64,000 nucleotides of DNA from Achromobacter spanius (GTDB lineage Bacteria; Pseudomonadota; Gammaproteobacteria; Burkholderiales; Burkholderiaceae_B), in the NCBI RefSeq assembly GCF_002812705.1, contig NZ_CP025030.1:434001-498000 (forward strand). The letters run 5' to 3'. The translations under genes and the position numbers were made by a program. Below are positions 42,842-52,545 of the stretch, piece after piece. The notes under the pieces are model-generated. The model saw nothing but the letters and a program-made list of their open reading frames with translations, searched no databases and was not told the origin of the DNA. Every line of letters begins with the position of its first letter. Within the stretch, counting starts at the first letter, position 1.

Positions 42842-43588
42842 TCAAGCTGCGTATCCGCCATCCACCGCCAGGCTAGCCCCCGTCACGTAGCGCCCTTCGG
42901 GGCCGGCCAGAAACGCGACCATGCAGGCGATGTCGCGGGGTTCGCCGTAGTGCGGCAGGGACAGCACGGCCACCAGTTCGCTCGCGTGGTCACCATTTGC
43001 CGGATTCATGTCGGTGTTGATCGGGCCGGGGTGCACCACGTTGACGGTGATGCCGCGTGGGCCCAGGTCGCGCGCCAGGCCTTGGCTCAGGCCGATCAGC
43101 GCGGACTTGCTGGCGGCGTACAGCGCCACGCCCGGGCGGCCGGCGCGCTCGGCCAGGCAACTGCCGATGTTGATGATGCGGCCGCCGTCGGGCATGGATG
43201 CCTGCGCGGTGCGGATGGCGACGAAGGGTGCGCGCACGTTGATGTTCATCATGCGTTCGTAGTCGTCCAGGCTGGTGTCACCGATTTCGCCGGTGACGAA
43301 TATGCCTGCGTTGTTGACCAGCACATCCACCGGCCCCAGCGCGCTGATGGCCTGCTCCACCGCTAGGCGTGTGGCCAGCGCGTCTTCGGCGTCGGCCTGG
43401 ATGGCGACGACGCGGCGGCCGTCCACCGACAGTTCCGTTGCCAACGCTTGCGCCATGTCGGCGGAAGACACGCTGACGTAGGTAAAGGCCACGTTGGCGC
43501 CGTCGGCGGCCAGGCGTCGCACGATGGCCACGCCAATGCCGCGGCTGCCGCCGGTAACGAATGCCACTTTCCCGTTCAAGTTGCCCAT
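42842..43588 (-). CDS. Short-chain dehydrogenase/reductase (SDR)
   Basis: A 248-residue classical SDR with the NAD(P)-binding motif TGGSRGIG (12-19), VNNAG, catalytic Ser region INIGSCLAERAG and the YAASK catalytic pair. The C-terminal GRYVTGASLAVDGGYAA is the usual SDR ending. The substrate cannot be told from sequence. It is transcribed away from a TetR regulator, and palindromes between them suggest that TetR controls it, an arrangement common for reductases that detoxify reactive carbonyls or quinones. Confidence 0.92.
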   Translation of the reverse strand: MGNLNGKVAFVTGGSRGIGVAIVRRLAADGANVAFTYVSVSSADMAQALATELSVDGRRVVAIQADAEDALATRLAVEQAISALGPVDVLVNNAGIFVTGEIGDTSLDDYERMMNINVRAPFVAIRTAQASMPDGGRIINIGSCLAERAGRPGVALYAASKSALIGLSQGLARDLGPRGITVNVVHPGPINTDMNPANGDHASELVAVLSLPHYGEPRDIACMVAFLAGPEGRYVTGASLAVDGGYAA

Positions 43589-43601
43589 GCTTCATCCTTA
43601 A

Positions 43602-43680
43602 TTTGTAGTGATCAGTACAAATATCATCGCCGCACACGATTTCTTTCGTCAACCATTTTTTTATCGATCAACACAAAATA
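43602..43680. promoter_or_regulatory. Operator-like palindromes between SDR and TetR genes
   Basis: A 20-base near-palindrome TTTGTAGTGATCAGTACAAA (43602-43621; one mismatched symmetric pair) lies just upstream of the SDR start. A related half-site TCGATCAACACAAAA lies near 43664-43678, just before the TetR gene. Both share GATCAnnACAAA, so they are probably the binding sites of the adjacent TetR protein, placing both genes under its control. Confidence 0.65.
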
Positions 43681-43703
43681 GGCGACGCGAGTAAAATCCC
43701 GCC

Positions 43704-44351
43704 ATGGCAGAACGTGGGCGTCCCCGGAACTTCGACCGGGACCAGGCCTTGCAAAAGGCCATGGAGGTTTTCTGGTCGAAGGGATATGAAGGCGCATCGC
43801 TTGCGGATTTGACCGAGGCGATGGGGATCAACTCGCCCAGCCTATACGGCGCATTCGGCTCAAAAGAAGGACTATTCCGCGAAGCCGTGGCGCTGTATCG
43901 CGACACAACGGGCGGGTCGTCGCGGCGCGCTCTGCAAGATGGCGCCACCGCGCGCGACGGCGTCCAGGCCATGTTGATGTCGGCAGCCGAACGCTACACC
44001 GCTCCGGGCACCCCGCCCGGCTGCATGATCGTGCTGGGCGCGCCGTCCGGCAGCGTGCACCACGACAGCGTCGGCGGATTCCTCTGCGATAGCCGCCGAG
44101 AAATGCAAAGCCGCATCCAGGCCCGCTTGTCGGGCGGCGTGGACAACGGCGAATTGCCGGCCGGCGTCGACGTGAAAGGCCTGGCGGCCTTCTACACAAC
44201 GGTCCTGCATGGCATGTCGATCCAGGCGCGCGATGGCGCCAGCCGCAAGACGCTGCAATCCGTGGCGCGCCAGGCCATGTGCGCCTGGGACGCGCTGACG
44301 GGCAGCCGTCCGCCGTCGGGCGTTCCGCCGGCCGGCAACGCCCGTTCCTGA
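43704..44351 (+). CDS. TetR-family transcriptional repressor
   Basis: A 215-residue TetR regulator: N-terminal DNA-binding domain GRPRNFDRDQALQKAMEVFW with the helix-turn-helix ASLADLTEAMGINSPSLYGA (about 33-55), then a ligand domain containing the TPPGCMIVLGA stretch seen in the AcrR-like TetR_C group. It sits divergent from the SDR gene, whose promoter it likely controls, and 11 bases before the diguanylate cyclase gene. Confidence 0.92.
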   Translation: MAERGRPRNFDRDQALQKAMEVFWSKGYEGASLADLTEAMGINSPSLYGAFGSKEGLFREAVALYRDTTGGSSRRALQDGATARDGVQAMLMSAAERYTAPGTPPGCMIVLGAPSGSVHHDSVGGFLCDSRREMQSRIQARLSGGVDNGELPAGVDVKGLAAFYTTVLHGMSIQARDGASRKTLQSVARQAMCAWDALTGSRPPSGVPPAGNARS

Positions 44352-44362
44352 CGGATACCGCC

Positions 44363-45961
44363 ATGTTCCGCCTTGACCTTCGGCGCCTGATCCTGTGGAT
44401 CTGTTTGCTGTCGGTGGTATTGGTACTGGCGGGCGGGCTGCATGCCAGTTATCTGGTGCAGCGCGACTTGCTGCTGCACAACGCGCTTGAGGTCAACCGC
44501 GCCTACGCTTCGAAGCTTGCCGTCACCACCGACCTGTTCCTGGCCGACCTGCGCCGATACCTGGCGTACAGCGCCGACGTGCTGGCCGACATGGAAGCCC
44601 GGCCCGAATTGATGGCCGAGGAAACGCGGCGGCAGCAAGCGCAGCTGGGCCACTTCAATTCCAGCATGGTGGTGTCGCCGACCGGCAAGGTGATCGCGGT
44701 GTCATCGGCGTACCCGCAGTTGCTGGGCCAGCATCTGGCCAGCGATGCGTCCCAACACGCGATCCGCACGCAGCAGCCCGCCATCAGCGAACCCTACCAA
44801 GCCAACTCCGGCCGCTGGGTGATTCTGTATTCGCATCCGATTTTCTCGCGCGACTACCGCTACCTGGGCTATATCGCCGGCACGCTGTACCTGCATGAAG
44901 ACAATGTGCTGGATCGCCTGCTGGACAAGCACTTCTACCGTGACGACTCCTATCTGTACGTGATGGATCGCAATGGCACGTTGATCTATCACCCGGATCG
45001 CAGCCTGCTTGGCCGCAAGGCGCCCGACAACGACGGTTTCGCCGCCGCGCGGCGCGGTGAAACTGGCGAACGACGCTTCACGGACACGCACGGCAACGAC
45101 ATGCTGGCCGGCTATGCGCCGGTGCCCAGCACCGGCTGGAGCATCGTCGCGGAACGGCCCGTGGCCAGCACCTTGCGCCCCTTGGTCGACTTGCTGATCG
45201 CCACCGCCCGCAACACGCTGCCCTTGCTGCTGCTGTCCATCGCCACGATCTGGCTGTTGTCGGGCTGGATCGCGCGCCCGCTTGGCGAGCTGGCCAGCAT
45301 TGCCCGGCGCATGCAGGACCCGGATTCCGCCGATAGCCTACGCGGCGTGCGGTCCTGGTATTTTGAGGCGGCCGAGCTCAAGCGCGCGTTGCTCATCGGC
45401 CTGGCACCGATACATCACAAGATTCGGGACCTGCGCCGCGAAAGCACGACGGATACGCTGACGGGCTTGTTGAACCGCCGTGGCCTGGACGAAGCGATGG
45501 CGCTGCTGCAAGCAGAGGGTTCGCCCGTGGCCTTGCTGGCCATCGACATTGACCGCTTCAAGACCATCAATGACCGCTTTGGCCACGTCGCGGCGGACCG
45601 CGCGTTGCAGGCGCTGGCAGCGGTCATGAACGAAGGCTCGCGCGCGGGCGACACGCTGGCGCGCGCCGGTGGCGAAGAGTTCGTGGTGTTGATGCCGGGC
45701 GCATCGCTACGATCCGCGGCGATGGCCGCCGAACGCCTGCGTCACCGCATTGCCAACCAGCAGATGCCCGATGCCATCGGCACACGCATCACGGTGTCGG
45801 TGGGCGTGGCGCGCTTTCCCGACCATGGCGCCACACTGGAAACCGTCTACCAACGCGCGGACCAGTCGCTGTACCACGCCAAGAACCACGGCCGTGACGG
45901 GGTCTACGTCGCCGACGACACCGCGCCCGACGGCGCGCGGCGGGTGACACCGGAGGAATAG
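44363..45961 (+). CDS. Membrane diguanylate cyclase with dCACHE sensor
   Basis: A 532-residue protein that makes cyclic di-GMP. The ATG at 44363 gives MFRLDLRRLILWICLL, the first membrane helix. The periplasmic dCACHE-type sensor runs to about 285 (SSMVVSPTG-like strands, YLYVMDRNGTLIYHPD), followed by a second helix (TLPLLLLSIATIWLLSGWIA), a short HAMP-like linker and a GGDEF domain. The active motif is GGEEF at 436-440, and the inhibitory I-site RAGD lies five residues before it, so product feedback should be intact. It has no EAL domain. It lies 11 bases downstream of the TetR gene and may be co-transcribed with it. Confidence 0.93.
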   Translation: MFRLDLRRLILWICLLSVVLVLAGGLHASYLVQRDLLLHNALEVNRAYASKLAVTTDLFLADLRRYLAYSADVLADMEARPELMAEETRRQQAQLGHFNSSMVVSPTGKVIAVSSAYPQLLGQHLASDASQHAIRTQQPAISEPYQANSGRWVILYSHPIFSRDYRYLGYIAGTLYLHEDNVLDRLLDKHFYRDDSYLYVMDRNGTLIYHPDRSLLGRKAPDNDGFAAARRGETGERRFTDTHGNDMLAGYAPVPSTGWSIVAERPVASTLRPLVDLLIATARNTLPLLLLSIATIWLLSGWIARPLGELASIARRMQDPDSADSLRGVRSWYFEAAELKRALLIGLAPIHHKIRDLRRESTTDTLTGLLNRRGLDEAMALLQAEGSPVALLAIDIDRFKTINDRFGHVAADRALQALAAVMNEGSRAGDTLARAGGEEFVVLMPGASLRSAAMAAERLRHRIANQQMPDAIGTRITVSVGVARFPDHGATLETVYQRADQSLYHAKNHGRDGVYVADDTAPDGARRVTPEE

Positions 45962-46043
45962 CGGGGGCGCCAAGCCGGGGGCGCCAAGCCGCGGGCGCCA
46001 AGCGGCGTTTTTCACGCCGCCTGATGGCTGCCGCGCTAGCCGA

Positions 46044-48119
46044 CTATTTCGCCTTCGGGGCGGGCGCGGTCGGCGGCTTGCGCATCTGTTCCAGCAAGGG
46101 TCCGCAGGCATTCTCATCGTTCGTGCTGGGTGCAATCAGCGCCAGCAAGCCTGCCGCCGGCGTCAGCAACACGCCCAGCGCCACCATGCCCGCGCCGCGC
46201 GCGGCCAGCGGCCCCACGTGTACGCCCACATCGGGGTCGCCGAAAGTGCCACGCACGTACAAGGGCGAACGCAGGGAAAAGATGCGGAAGCCCTTGCTGT
46301 CAGGCGTGATGTCCATATCGATCTTCTCGTTTTTGAAGTCGGCGCTGCCGGTAATGCTGATCAAGGCATTTTCTGTGTCGAAGACAAAAACGCGCGGCGT
46401 CATCTGGCCGTTCTTCATGACAAGGTCGGCGGCGCCGCAATTGATATTCACCTCATCGTCGCCGAACAGTTTGGACACCACGTAGTTGGCCACGTTCAAG
46501 CCGGCGATTTCCATCAGGCTGCGGCTGATGACGCCGTCGTTGACCAGCATCTTGACGTCGCCGGTGGCCGTGCCCAACAGCGCCGCCACCGAATTGCCGG
46601 TGCCGCTGACGGCCATGTCGCCATTGAGTTCGCCCAGCGTTTTCTGCATGGCGTCGGTAGCGGGGAACAGTTGCTTGAGCCGCAGGCGGCGCGCGCGCAG
46701 GTCCACGCGCCCATCCATGGCCTCGCGGGCGCCATCCAGCTTGATGGTGCCGCCGATGGTGCCGCCCGCGATGCCGAAGCGAAATGGGTCGAGCGTCAGC
46801 TTGCCGTCCTGAAGCAGCACATGCACCGACAAATCGGACAAGGGCAGCTTGCTGTCGTGCACGATGCGGCCTGCATCCAGCTCAACGTCCGCGTCCATGT
46901 CGCGCCAGCGGTCGGTGCGGAACGCCTGCGTGGGCAGCACCTTGCCGCCCTTGGGCTTGGCCGGCGCGTCCTTGGCCTTGTCGGCGGGGGCCGCCTTGGT
47001 GCCGTCGGCCGGCACCCCGATCAAGGGCCCCAGGTCCACCATGCGCAATTGCTTGGACAACAATTTCCCGGTGAGCTTGGGCCGGGGCGCGCCCAGCGCG
47101 AACGAGATGTCGCCGTGCAGATCGCTATTGCCGACCTTGCCGTTGAAATCCTTGTAGTCGAACACCGCGCCGCCGGGATTCTTCAGCTTGGCCACCAGGT
47201 GCCCGTCCGTGGAATACGGGGGTGTGTCAGGCAGCGTCACGCCGGTCAGCGGATACAACTGCGCCATCGACGCACCCGCCAGTTTCAGGCGCAGGTCCAA
47301 CGCGCCCAGGTTGGCGGGGTCGGTCAAGGTGCCGGTGACCGACGCCTTGGTGCCGCCAATGGCCACGTCGGCCTGTATAGGAAACGGTTGTTTGGGATCC
47401 TGCATGGCCAGCATGCCGCCAACCTTGCCTTCGCCCTGGGTCGCGAGGCCCTTGAATTTGCCATCCACTTTCCACCCGAAGACGTAGTCACGGGGCGCGG
47501 GCGCCTGCCCGTCCTGGGGCACGAAGGCGGCGCCGGCCACGTCCGCGAAAGGCACGGGCTTGCCCAAGGGATCCACCAGCACCGTCAGATCCGCCTTGAG
47601 AACCTCGTCGACGTAGCCGACCCGACCCTTGTCGAATCCGATCTCGTTGATGTCCAGTACCCACGGCGACGGTTCGCCGGATTCGGGCAGCGTGAAGACC
47701 CAGTTCGCGCGGCCATCGGCCAGGCGTTCCAGGTCGGCGGCGGGCTCGGTCAGTTGGATCTTGCGGATGACCACGCGCTGGCGCAGCAGCGGCAAGGGCG
47801 CCAAGCTGAATTCGCCGCGCTTGAGCGTGGCGAAATGCGGCGCCTTTGCCCATGGCGCATTGCCCACCGAGATGTCATTGGCGACGACGTGCGGCCAGGG
47901 CACCCAGGCGCGCCATCCGCCCTCGGCCGGCTCGCGGCCCCATTCGACGCTCAGGTCGCCATTGATGGCGAAGGGCCGCCCGATGGCGGCGCTGGCGCGT
48001 TCGTTGATCATGGGCTTGGCCCGGTTCCAATCGAAGGTGGCAATCACCACCACGAACACCAGCACGATGAGGGCCATAGCCCCTACAATCCCGATCGCTA
48101 TTTTTCTTGTGCGCGTCAT
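46044..48119 (-). CDS. AsmA-family envelope protein
   Basis: A 691-residue inner-membrane protein with one N-terminal helix (about 7-29) and a long periplasmic beta-rich AsmA body (INGDLSVEWGREP near the start; a C-terminal AsmA_2-like part with FPATDAMQKTLGELNGD and DVKMLVNDGVI). The start at 48119 (MTRTRKIAIG) follows an AAGGA ribosome site. AsmA-like proteins are thought to be bridge-type lipid transporters to the outer membrane. The C-terminus ends with a second hydrophobic stretch and a Pro/Lys-rich tail. Divergent from the sulfatase-family gene. Confidence 0.9.
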   Translation of the reverse strand: MTRTRKIAIGIVGAMALIVLVFVVVIATFDWNRAKPMINERASAAIGRPFAINGDLSVEWGREPAEGGWRAWVPWPHVVANDISVGNAPWAKAPHFATLKRGEFSLAPLPLLRQRVVIRKIQLTEPAADLERLADGRANWVFTLPESGEPSPWVLDINEIGFDKGRVGYVDEVLKADLTVLVDPLGKPVPFADVAGAAFVPQDGQAPAPRDYVFGWKVDGKFKGLATQGEGKVGGMLAMQDPKQPFPIQADVAIGGTKASVTGTLTDPANLGALDLRLKLAGASMAQLYPLTGVTLPDTPPYSTDGHLVAKLKNPGGAVFDYKDFNGKVGNSDLHGDISFALGAPRPKLTGKLLSKQLRMVDLGPLIGVPADGTKAAPADKAKDAPAKPKGGKVLPTQAFRTDRWRDMDADVELDAGRIVHDSKLPLSDLSVHVLLQDGKLTLDPFRFGIAGGTIGGTIKLDGAREAMDGRVDLRARRLRLKQLFPATDAMQKTLGELNGDMAVSGTGNSVAALLGTATGDVKMLVNDGVISRSLMEIAGLNVANYVVSKLFGDDEVNINCGAADLVMKNGQMTPRVFVFDTENALISITGSADFKNEKIDMDITPDSKGFRIFSLRSPLYVRGTFGDPDVGVHVGPLAARGAGMVALGVLLTPAAGLLALIAPSTNDENACGPLLEQMRKPPTAPAPKAK

Positions 48120-48390
48120 GGTTATCATCCTTGGCGTTATGGCCAGCCTGTGACCGCCGGCGCTCGTTACCATCAAGGGTATCGCGGCCCATCAGCAGGG
48201 TTAAGCTTCCCGGCCCCATAATGTGTGCGGATTTTTCCAGATGAATACGGCGCGGGCGGGGCGACAATGCACGGCAACGCCATGCCGTCGCGTCTGCGCG
48301 CAGCATGCGGCGTGCCTGGGGCGCTCGGCGCACTGCTATGCAGTTACAAAGCGAAATGGCTTCGACCGTTCCGCACAACCTGGAGGCCCA

Positions 48391-50316
48391 ATGCGGCATT
48401 CAACCTTGATTTTTGTCGTGGCGGCGTTTGCGCTACTGACGCTTAGCCGCTTGGCGCTGGCCGCCTGGCAGTGGCAGCGCGTGCGCAATGCCGGCGGCCT
48501 GGTCCCCTTGCTGCTGGGCGGGCTGCGCATCGACGCGCATCAGATCGCCGTGCTGGCCGCCTTGCCGGCGGTGTTGTCCCCCTTGCTGGGCCACTTTCCC
48601 ATTGCCGCATCGATAGCCGGCTACTGGTATCTGGTCGCCTTCATCCTGCTGGCCTTCCTGGAAGTGGCCTCGCCGCCATTCATTCTGGAATACGACTCGC
48701 GCCCCAACCGGTTGTTTGTCGAATACCTGAAGCATCCGCGCGAAGTCTCGGGCATGCTTTGGCGCGGCTACAAGCTGGCGCTGCTGGGCGGTTTTGGCGC
48801 CCTGGCCATCATTGGGTGGGGTGCATTCAATCTATTCGGCCACGCCCAACCGGACGCGCAGCTTGCGTGGTGGCAAATGCCGATCGCCAGCGTGGTCATC
48901 CTGGCCATCGTCATTCTTGCCATACGCGGCACGCTGAGCCACCGGCCCATCAACCCGTCGTCGGTGGCCTATTGCTCGGACGGCATGCTCAACACGCTGG
49001 CGCTGAACTCGCTTTACAACGTGTTCTACGCCATCTACAGCATGAAGAACGAAAAGTCGGCGTCGGCGGTATACGGCGGCATGGACGAGGCCAAGATGCA
49101 TGAGCGGGTGCTGACGCAGTCCGGCCTGCCCAACCCGCCCGCCAACCCCGACTACCCCAGCCTGCATCGCCAGACCGCCACGCGCAAGACGGCGCGCCCG
49201 CTGAACCTGGTGATCATCCTGGAAGAAAGCCTGGGCGCGCAGTACAGCGCGGGGCTGGGCGGCGCCAACCTGACGCCGGAACTGGACGCGCTGGCGCGCG
49301 AGGCCTGGACCTTTACCCGCGCCTATGCCACCGGCACCCGTTCCGTGCGCGGGCTGGAAGCGGTGACCACCGGTTTTCTGCCGACGCCGGCCCAAGCCGT
49401 CTTGAAACTGCCCCGTTCGCAACGCGGCTTTTTCTCATTGGCCGATCTGCTGGGCCGCCATGGCTACCATTCGCGCTTCATCTACGGCGGCGAATCGCAC
49501 TTCGACAACATGAAGGGCTTCTTCCTAGGCAACGGCTTCAAGCAAATCGTTGACCGCGCCGACTTCGTCGACCCCGCCTTCGTGGGCACCTGGGGCGCCT
49601 CGGACGAAGACATGTTCAATCAGCTAGACCGCCTGCTGCGCGAGGACGGCGACAAGCCCACCTTCACGCTGGCCTTCAGCGTATCGAACCACACCCCTTG
49701 GGAATACCCCGCCGGGCGCATCCAGACCGAAGGCAACCCGGCCACCGTGGAAAACACCGTGCGCTATGCGGACTGGGCCCTGGGCCAGTTCTTTGAACGC
49801 GCCAAGGCCTCGCCCTATTGGGAGAACACCGTGTTCCTGGTGGCGGCCGACCATGACTCGCGCGTGTTCGGCGCCAGCCTGGTGCCCGTGCGCCACTTCC
49901 ATATTCCTGCCGTGATCCTGGGCGGAGGCATCGAAGCGCGCCGCGACGACCGCCTGATCAGCCAGATCGACCTGCCCCCCACCCTGCTGTCCTTGATTGG
50001 CGTGGACACCGAGCACCCGATGATCGGCCACGACCTGACACGCAGCACCCCGGGCCGGGCCATCATGCAGTACGACAGCACCTACGGCTATCTGAAGGAA
50101 AACGACCTGCTGGTGCTGGCGCCCAACAAGACGCCGGTGCAGTACCGCTACACCGCGCCGGAAGACTATGCGCCCGTCGCGCTAAACCCTGAACTTGCCA
50201 CCGAAGCGCTGGCGCATGCGCTGTGGCCCAGTTGGGCGTACCGCGAGGGCCGCTACTGCCTGCCCGGGCACACGCCCGAAACCACCGCCGCGCCCTCGTC
50301 GGAAAATCCGCGATAG
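48391..50316 (+). CDS. LTA-synthase/sulfatase-family membrane phosphotransferase-like enzyme
   Basis: A 641-residue protein starting at the ATG behind TGGAGG (48381-48386). Four or five N-terminal membrane helices precede a periplasmic sulfatase-fold domain with VIILEESLG (metal-binding Glu), the nucleophile region YATGTRSVRGLEAV (Thr), and AADHDSR (metal-binding Asp-His). This is the layout of LtaS-type or OpgB-type enzymes that move phosphoglycerol or phosphoethanolamine head groups onto glycans. In a Gram-negative host, modification of periplasmic glucans or surface glycan is the likely role, but the acceptor cannot be read from sequence. Confidence 0.88.
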   Translation: MRHSTLIFVVAAFALLTLSRLALAAWQWQRVRNAGGLVPLLLGGLRIDAHQIAVLAALPAVLSPLLGHFPIAASIAGYWYLVAFILLAFLEVASPPFILEYDSRPNRLFVEYLKHPREVSGMLWRGYKLALLGGFGALAIIGWGAFNLFGHAQPDAQLAWWQMPIASVVILAIVILAIRGTLSHRPINPSSVAYCSDGMLNTLALNSLYNVFYAIYSMKNEKSASAVYGGMDEAKMHERVLTQSGLPNPPANPDYPSLHRQTATRKTARPLNLVIILEESLGAQYSAGLGGANLTPELDALAREAWTFTRAYATGTRSVRGLEAVTTGFLPTPAQAVLKLPRSQRGFFSLADLLGRHGYHSRFIYGGESHFDNMKGFFLGNGFKQIVDRADFVDPAFVGTWGASDEDMFNQLDRLLREDGDKPTFTLAFSVSNHTPWEYPAGRIQTEGNPATVENTVRYADWALGQFFERAKASPYWENTVFLVAADHDSRVFGASLVPVRHFHIPAVILGGGIEARRDDRLISQIDLPPTLLSLIGVDTEHPMIGHDLTRSTPGRAIMQYDSTYGYLKENDLLVLAPNKTPVQYRYTAPEDYAPVALNPELATEALAHALWPSWAYREGRYCLPGHTPETTAAPSSENPR

Positions 50317-50346
50317 CGACAGCGGCTGTTACGACAGCGGCCGTGA

Positions 50347-50952
50347 CTACACCGGCCTTTTGAAACCCCGGCGCGCCTTGTCACTCAGCGCATGGCAATG
50401 GCAGCCCGGGCTGTGGTCATTGACCATGCCCACCGACTGCATGAACGCGTAGACGGTGGTGGGGCCCACGAATTTCCAGCCGAGCTTCTTCAGCGCCTTG
50501 GACAAGGTAATGGACTGTTCCGAGGTCGAAGCGCCCAAGGTGGACGGCGCCCCCGCCGGCGCCTCGAAGCGCCAGAAGAACGCGGCCAGCGACCCCTCTT
50601 TGTCGATCATTTCCAGCGCGCGGCCCGCATTGTTGATGACGGCTTCAATCTTGCCGCGATGGCGCACAATACCGGCGTCGGCCAGCAAGGCCTGCACCTG
50701 CTTGTCTCCAAACGTCGCCACCCTGGCGGGATCGAAATTGGCGAACCCACGGCGGAACGCTTCGCGCTTGTTCAGGATGGTGCGCCAACTGAGCCCCGAC
50801 TGAAAACCTTCAAGGCAGAGCTGTTCAAACAGCGCGCGGTCGTCGCCTTGCGGGCGGCCCCATTCGGTGTCGTGATAGGCCATGTATTCGGCGGACGTAT
50901 CCACCCAGCCGCAACGGGCAAGGCCATCGGGAAAATCGTTTTTGGCGTTCAA
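50347..50952 (-). CDS. tag: DNA-3-methyladenine glycosylase I
   Basis: A 201-residue base-excision repair enzyme that removes 3-methyladenine. Family hallmarks are RCGWV (Cys14), YHDTEWGRP, LCLEGFQSGLSWRTIL with the catalytic-pocket residues, and the C-terminal zinc-binding NDHSPGCHCH. Length is normal. Convergent with the sulfatase-family gene. Confidence 0.96.
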   Translation of the reverse strand: MNAKNDFPDGLARCGWVDTSAEYMAYHDTEWGRPQGDDRALFEQLCLEGFQSGLSWRTILNKREAFRRGFANFDPARVATFGDKQVQALLADAGIVRHRGKIEAVINNAGRALEMIDKEGSLAAFFWRFEAPAGAPSTLGASTSEQSITLSKALKKLGWKFVGPTTVYAFMQSVGMVNDHSPGCHCHALSDKARRGFKRPV

Positions 50953-51159
50953 GGCAAAGCTCCAGGCGGCGATCAGGCACCGATGCTACCGCAGCAACGT
51001 CCCTGAAAAAAGTCGTAGCGGCCGCAGTCGGAATCCCGCTACTATTTGCAGCGCAGATCCCGCGCTGGCCACGTCCCAGCGCGCCCCGGATCCCCGACGG
51101 GCTTGCGCCGATGCAAGCCCGTTTTGCGTCTACTCCCCCCACATGTCGCCACCCCCAAC

Positions 51160-51621
51160 ATGTCGCTGCTAGAGACCGCTGTCCTTACGTTCGTGTCGCC
51201 CGCCGTTCTGGCCGGTGACAAGCCGGACGCCAACCCTTGCCTGGATTGCGGGGCCTGTTGCTCGCATTTCAGGGTGTCGTTCTATGTCGGCGAACTGGCG
51301 GGTGAAAACGGCGGCCAGGTGCCGTTGGACCTGGTGACCCAGATGAGCCCATTGCGAGCCTGCATGAAGGGCACCGAGATGGGCGGCGGCCGCTGCGTGT
51401 CGTTGCGCGGAGAACTGGGCCAGCCCGGCATCCACTGCGCCATCTACGAAAATCGCCCCACGCCCTGTCGGGAATTCGATATCTGGATGCCGGACGGTTC
51501 GCCCAATCCGGATTGCCAGCGGCTGCGGCTGGGCTTGGGCCTGCCGCCCGTGGCGCCCCGCCCCGATGCGGAAAACGACCCGCAAGGGCCGATGCATCCG
51601 GATCAGCCGGCGGCGGCATAA
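51160..51621 (+). CDS. YkgJ-family cysteine-cluster protein
   Basis: A 153-residue protein with the CxxCGxCC pattern of YkgJ/UPF0153 proteins (CLDCGACCSHFRVSF at about 30) and a second Cys pair further on (CAIYENRPTPCREFD), likely to bind zinc or an Fe-S cluster. The ATG at 51160 (MSLLETAV) is the best start, although the ribosome site is weak. Function of the family is not established. Confidence 0.85.
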   Translation: MSLLETAVLTFVSPAVLAGDKPDANPCLDCGACCSHFRVSFYVGELAGENGGQVPLDLVTQMSPLRACMKGTEMGGGRCVSLRGELGQPGIHCAIYENRPTPCREFDIWMPDGSPNPDCQRLRLGLGLPPVAPRPDAENDPQGPMHPDQPAAA

Positions 51622-51651
51622 AGCGGGTTGAGGCAGCTCAGCAACTGAAAG

Positions 51652-52446
51652 TTAAAGCGGCCGCAATCCAGCTAGATAGCGCGTGGGCGTCATGCCGAAG
51701 GCGGCGCGAAAGCTGCCGATGAACGCGCTGGTGCTTTCATATCCCACCGACAACGCAGCCTGCGTCACCGAGCCGCCCCGGCACAGCATTTCCAGGGCGC
51801 GCAACAAGCGCGCCTGCTGGCGCCATTGCCCCAGCGTCACACCCGTCTCTTGGCGAAAGCGCCGCATCAGCGTGCGCGACGACATGTTCAGCCGTTGCGC
51901 CCATTCGTCGATGCCCGCCGTGTCGTCCGGCGTATCCAGCAAGGTATGGGCAAGATCCTGCAAACGCGGATCAACCGGCATGGGCAAGGGCTGCGGCGCA
52001 TGCGCGCGCGTATCCAGTTCATGCAGCAGTACATCGAATAGCTGCGCCAGATAAGCGTCGGAGATGTCGCCGGGCTGGCCGCTGGTGAAGCGGTCGATCA
52101 GGGCCTCGATCAATTTGGACGAGGGCCACGACCAGCAACACGCCGGCAAACGGCCGCAGACGTCTTGCCGCACGTACAGGAACGAGCCGCGCGCCTCGCC
52201 AAACCAGCGCGCGCCATGCGGCGTGCCGGGCGGAATCCAGCCCAGGCTGCCGGGCATCACCGTCCAAACCTCGCTGCCTGCCTGCACCACCACCAAGCCT
52301 TCGTGCACCAGCACCAGCATGCCCTCGTCATGGACATGCGAGGGCACGGCAATTCCTTTGGATACCCGCCGGCCCTGCACGCTGAACGGAGTCAGCAGCA
52401 TGTCTGGCCGGGCAGGCGCGATAGCCACGTGAAGCATGGTTGGCAA
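51652..52446 (-). CDS. AraC-family regulator with cupin sensor domain
   Basis: A 264-residue regulator. The N-terminal cupin has SHVHDEGMLVLVHEGLVVV and PGSLGWIPPGTPHGARWFG, and the C-terminal double helix-turn-helix spans about 200-260 (VTLGQWRQQARLLRALEM, then SVGYESTSAFIGSFRAAFG). It lies divergent from the Fur-family gene with 99 bases between, so the Fur box there could influence both genes. The effector is unknown. Confidence 0.9.
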   Translation of the reverse strand: MPTMLHVAIAPARPDMLLTPFSVQGRRVSKGIAVPSHVHDEGMLVLVHEGLVVVQAGSEVWTVMPGSLGWIPPGTPHGARWFGEARGSFLYVRQDVCGRLPACCWSWPSSKLIEALIDRFTSGQPGDISDAYLAQLFDVLLHELDTRAHAPQPLPMPVDPRLQDLAHTLLDTPDDTAGIDEWAQRLNMSSRTLMRRFRQETGVTLGQWRQQARLLRALEMLCRGGSVTQAALSVGYESTSAFIGSFRAAFGMTPTRYLAGLRPL

Positions 52447-52489
52447 GTTTGAGGTACAGGTTGACGGGTTCCCGTTAGCGGGCGCACAT

Positions 52490-52508
52490 GAAAATGTACA
52501 TCATTCTC
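52490..52508. promoter_or_regulatory. Fur box upstream of the Fur-family gene
   Basis: GAAAATGTACATCATTCTC matches the 19-base Fur consensus (GATAATGATAATCATTATC) at 14 positions. It lies 38 bases before the start of the Fur-family gene, which suggests autoregulation or control by the main Fur protein. Confidence 0.6.
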
Positions 52509-52545
52509 ATTAGTCGGGCATCAGCCCCCCGAATGGAGAAATCAT

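Noticed and set aside
46218..48221. 667-codon rightward open frame opposite the AsmA-family gene
   Set aside because: His/Gln/Arg-rich shadow; the AsmA frame has a ribosome site, a membrane helix and family sequence.
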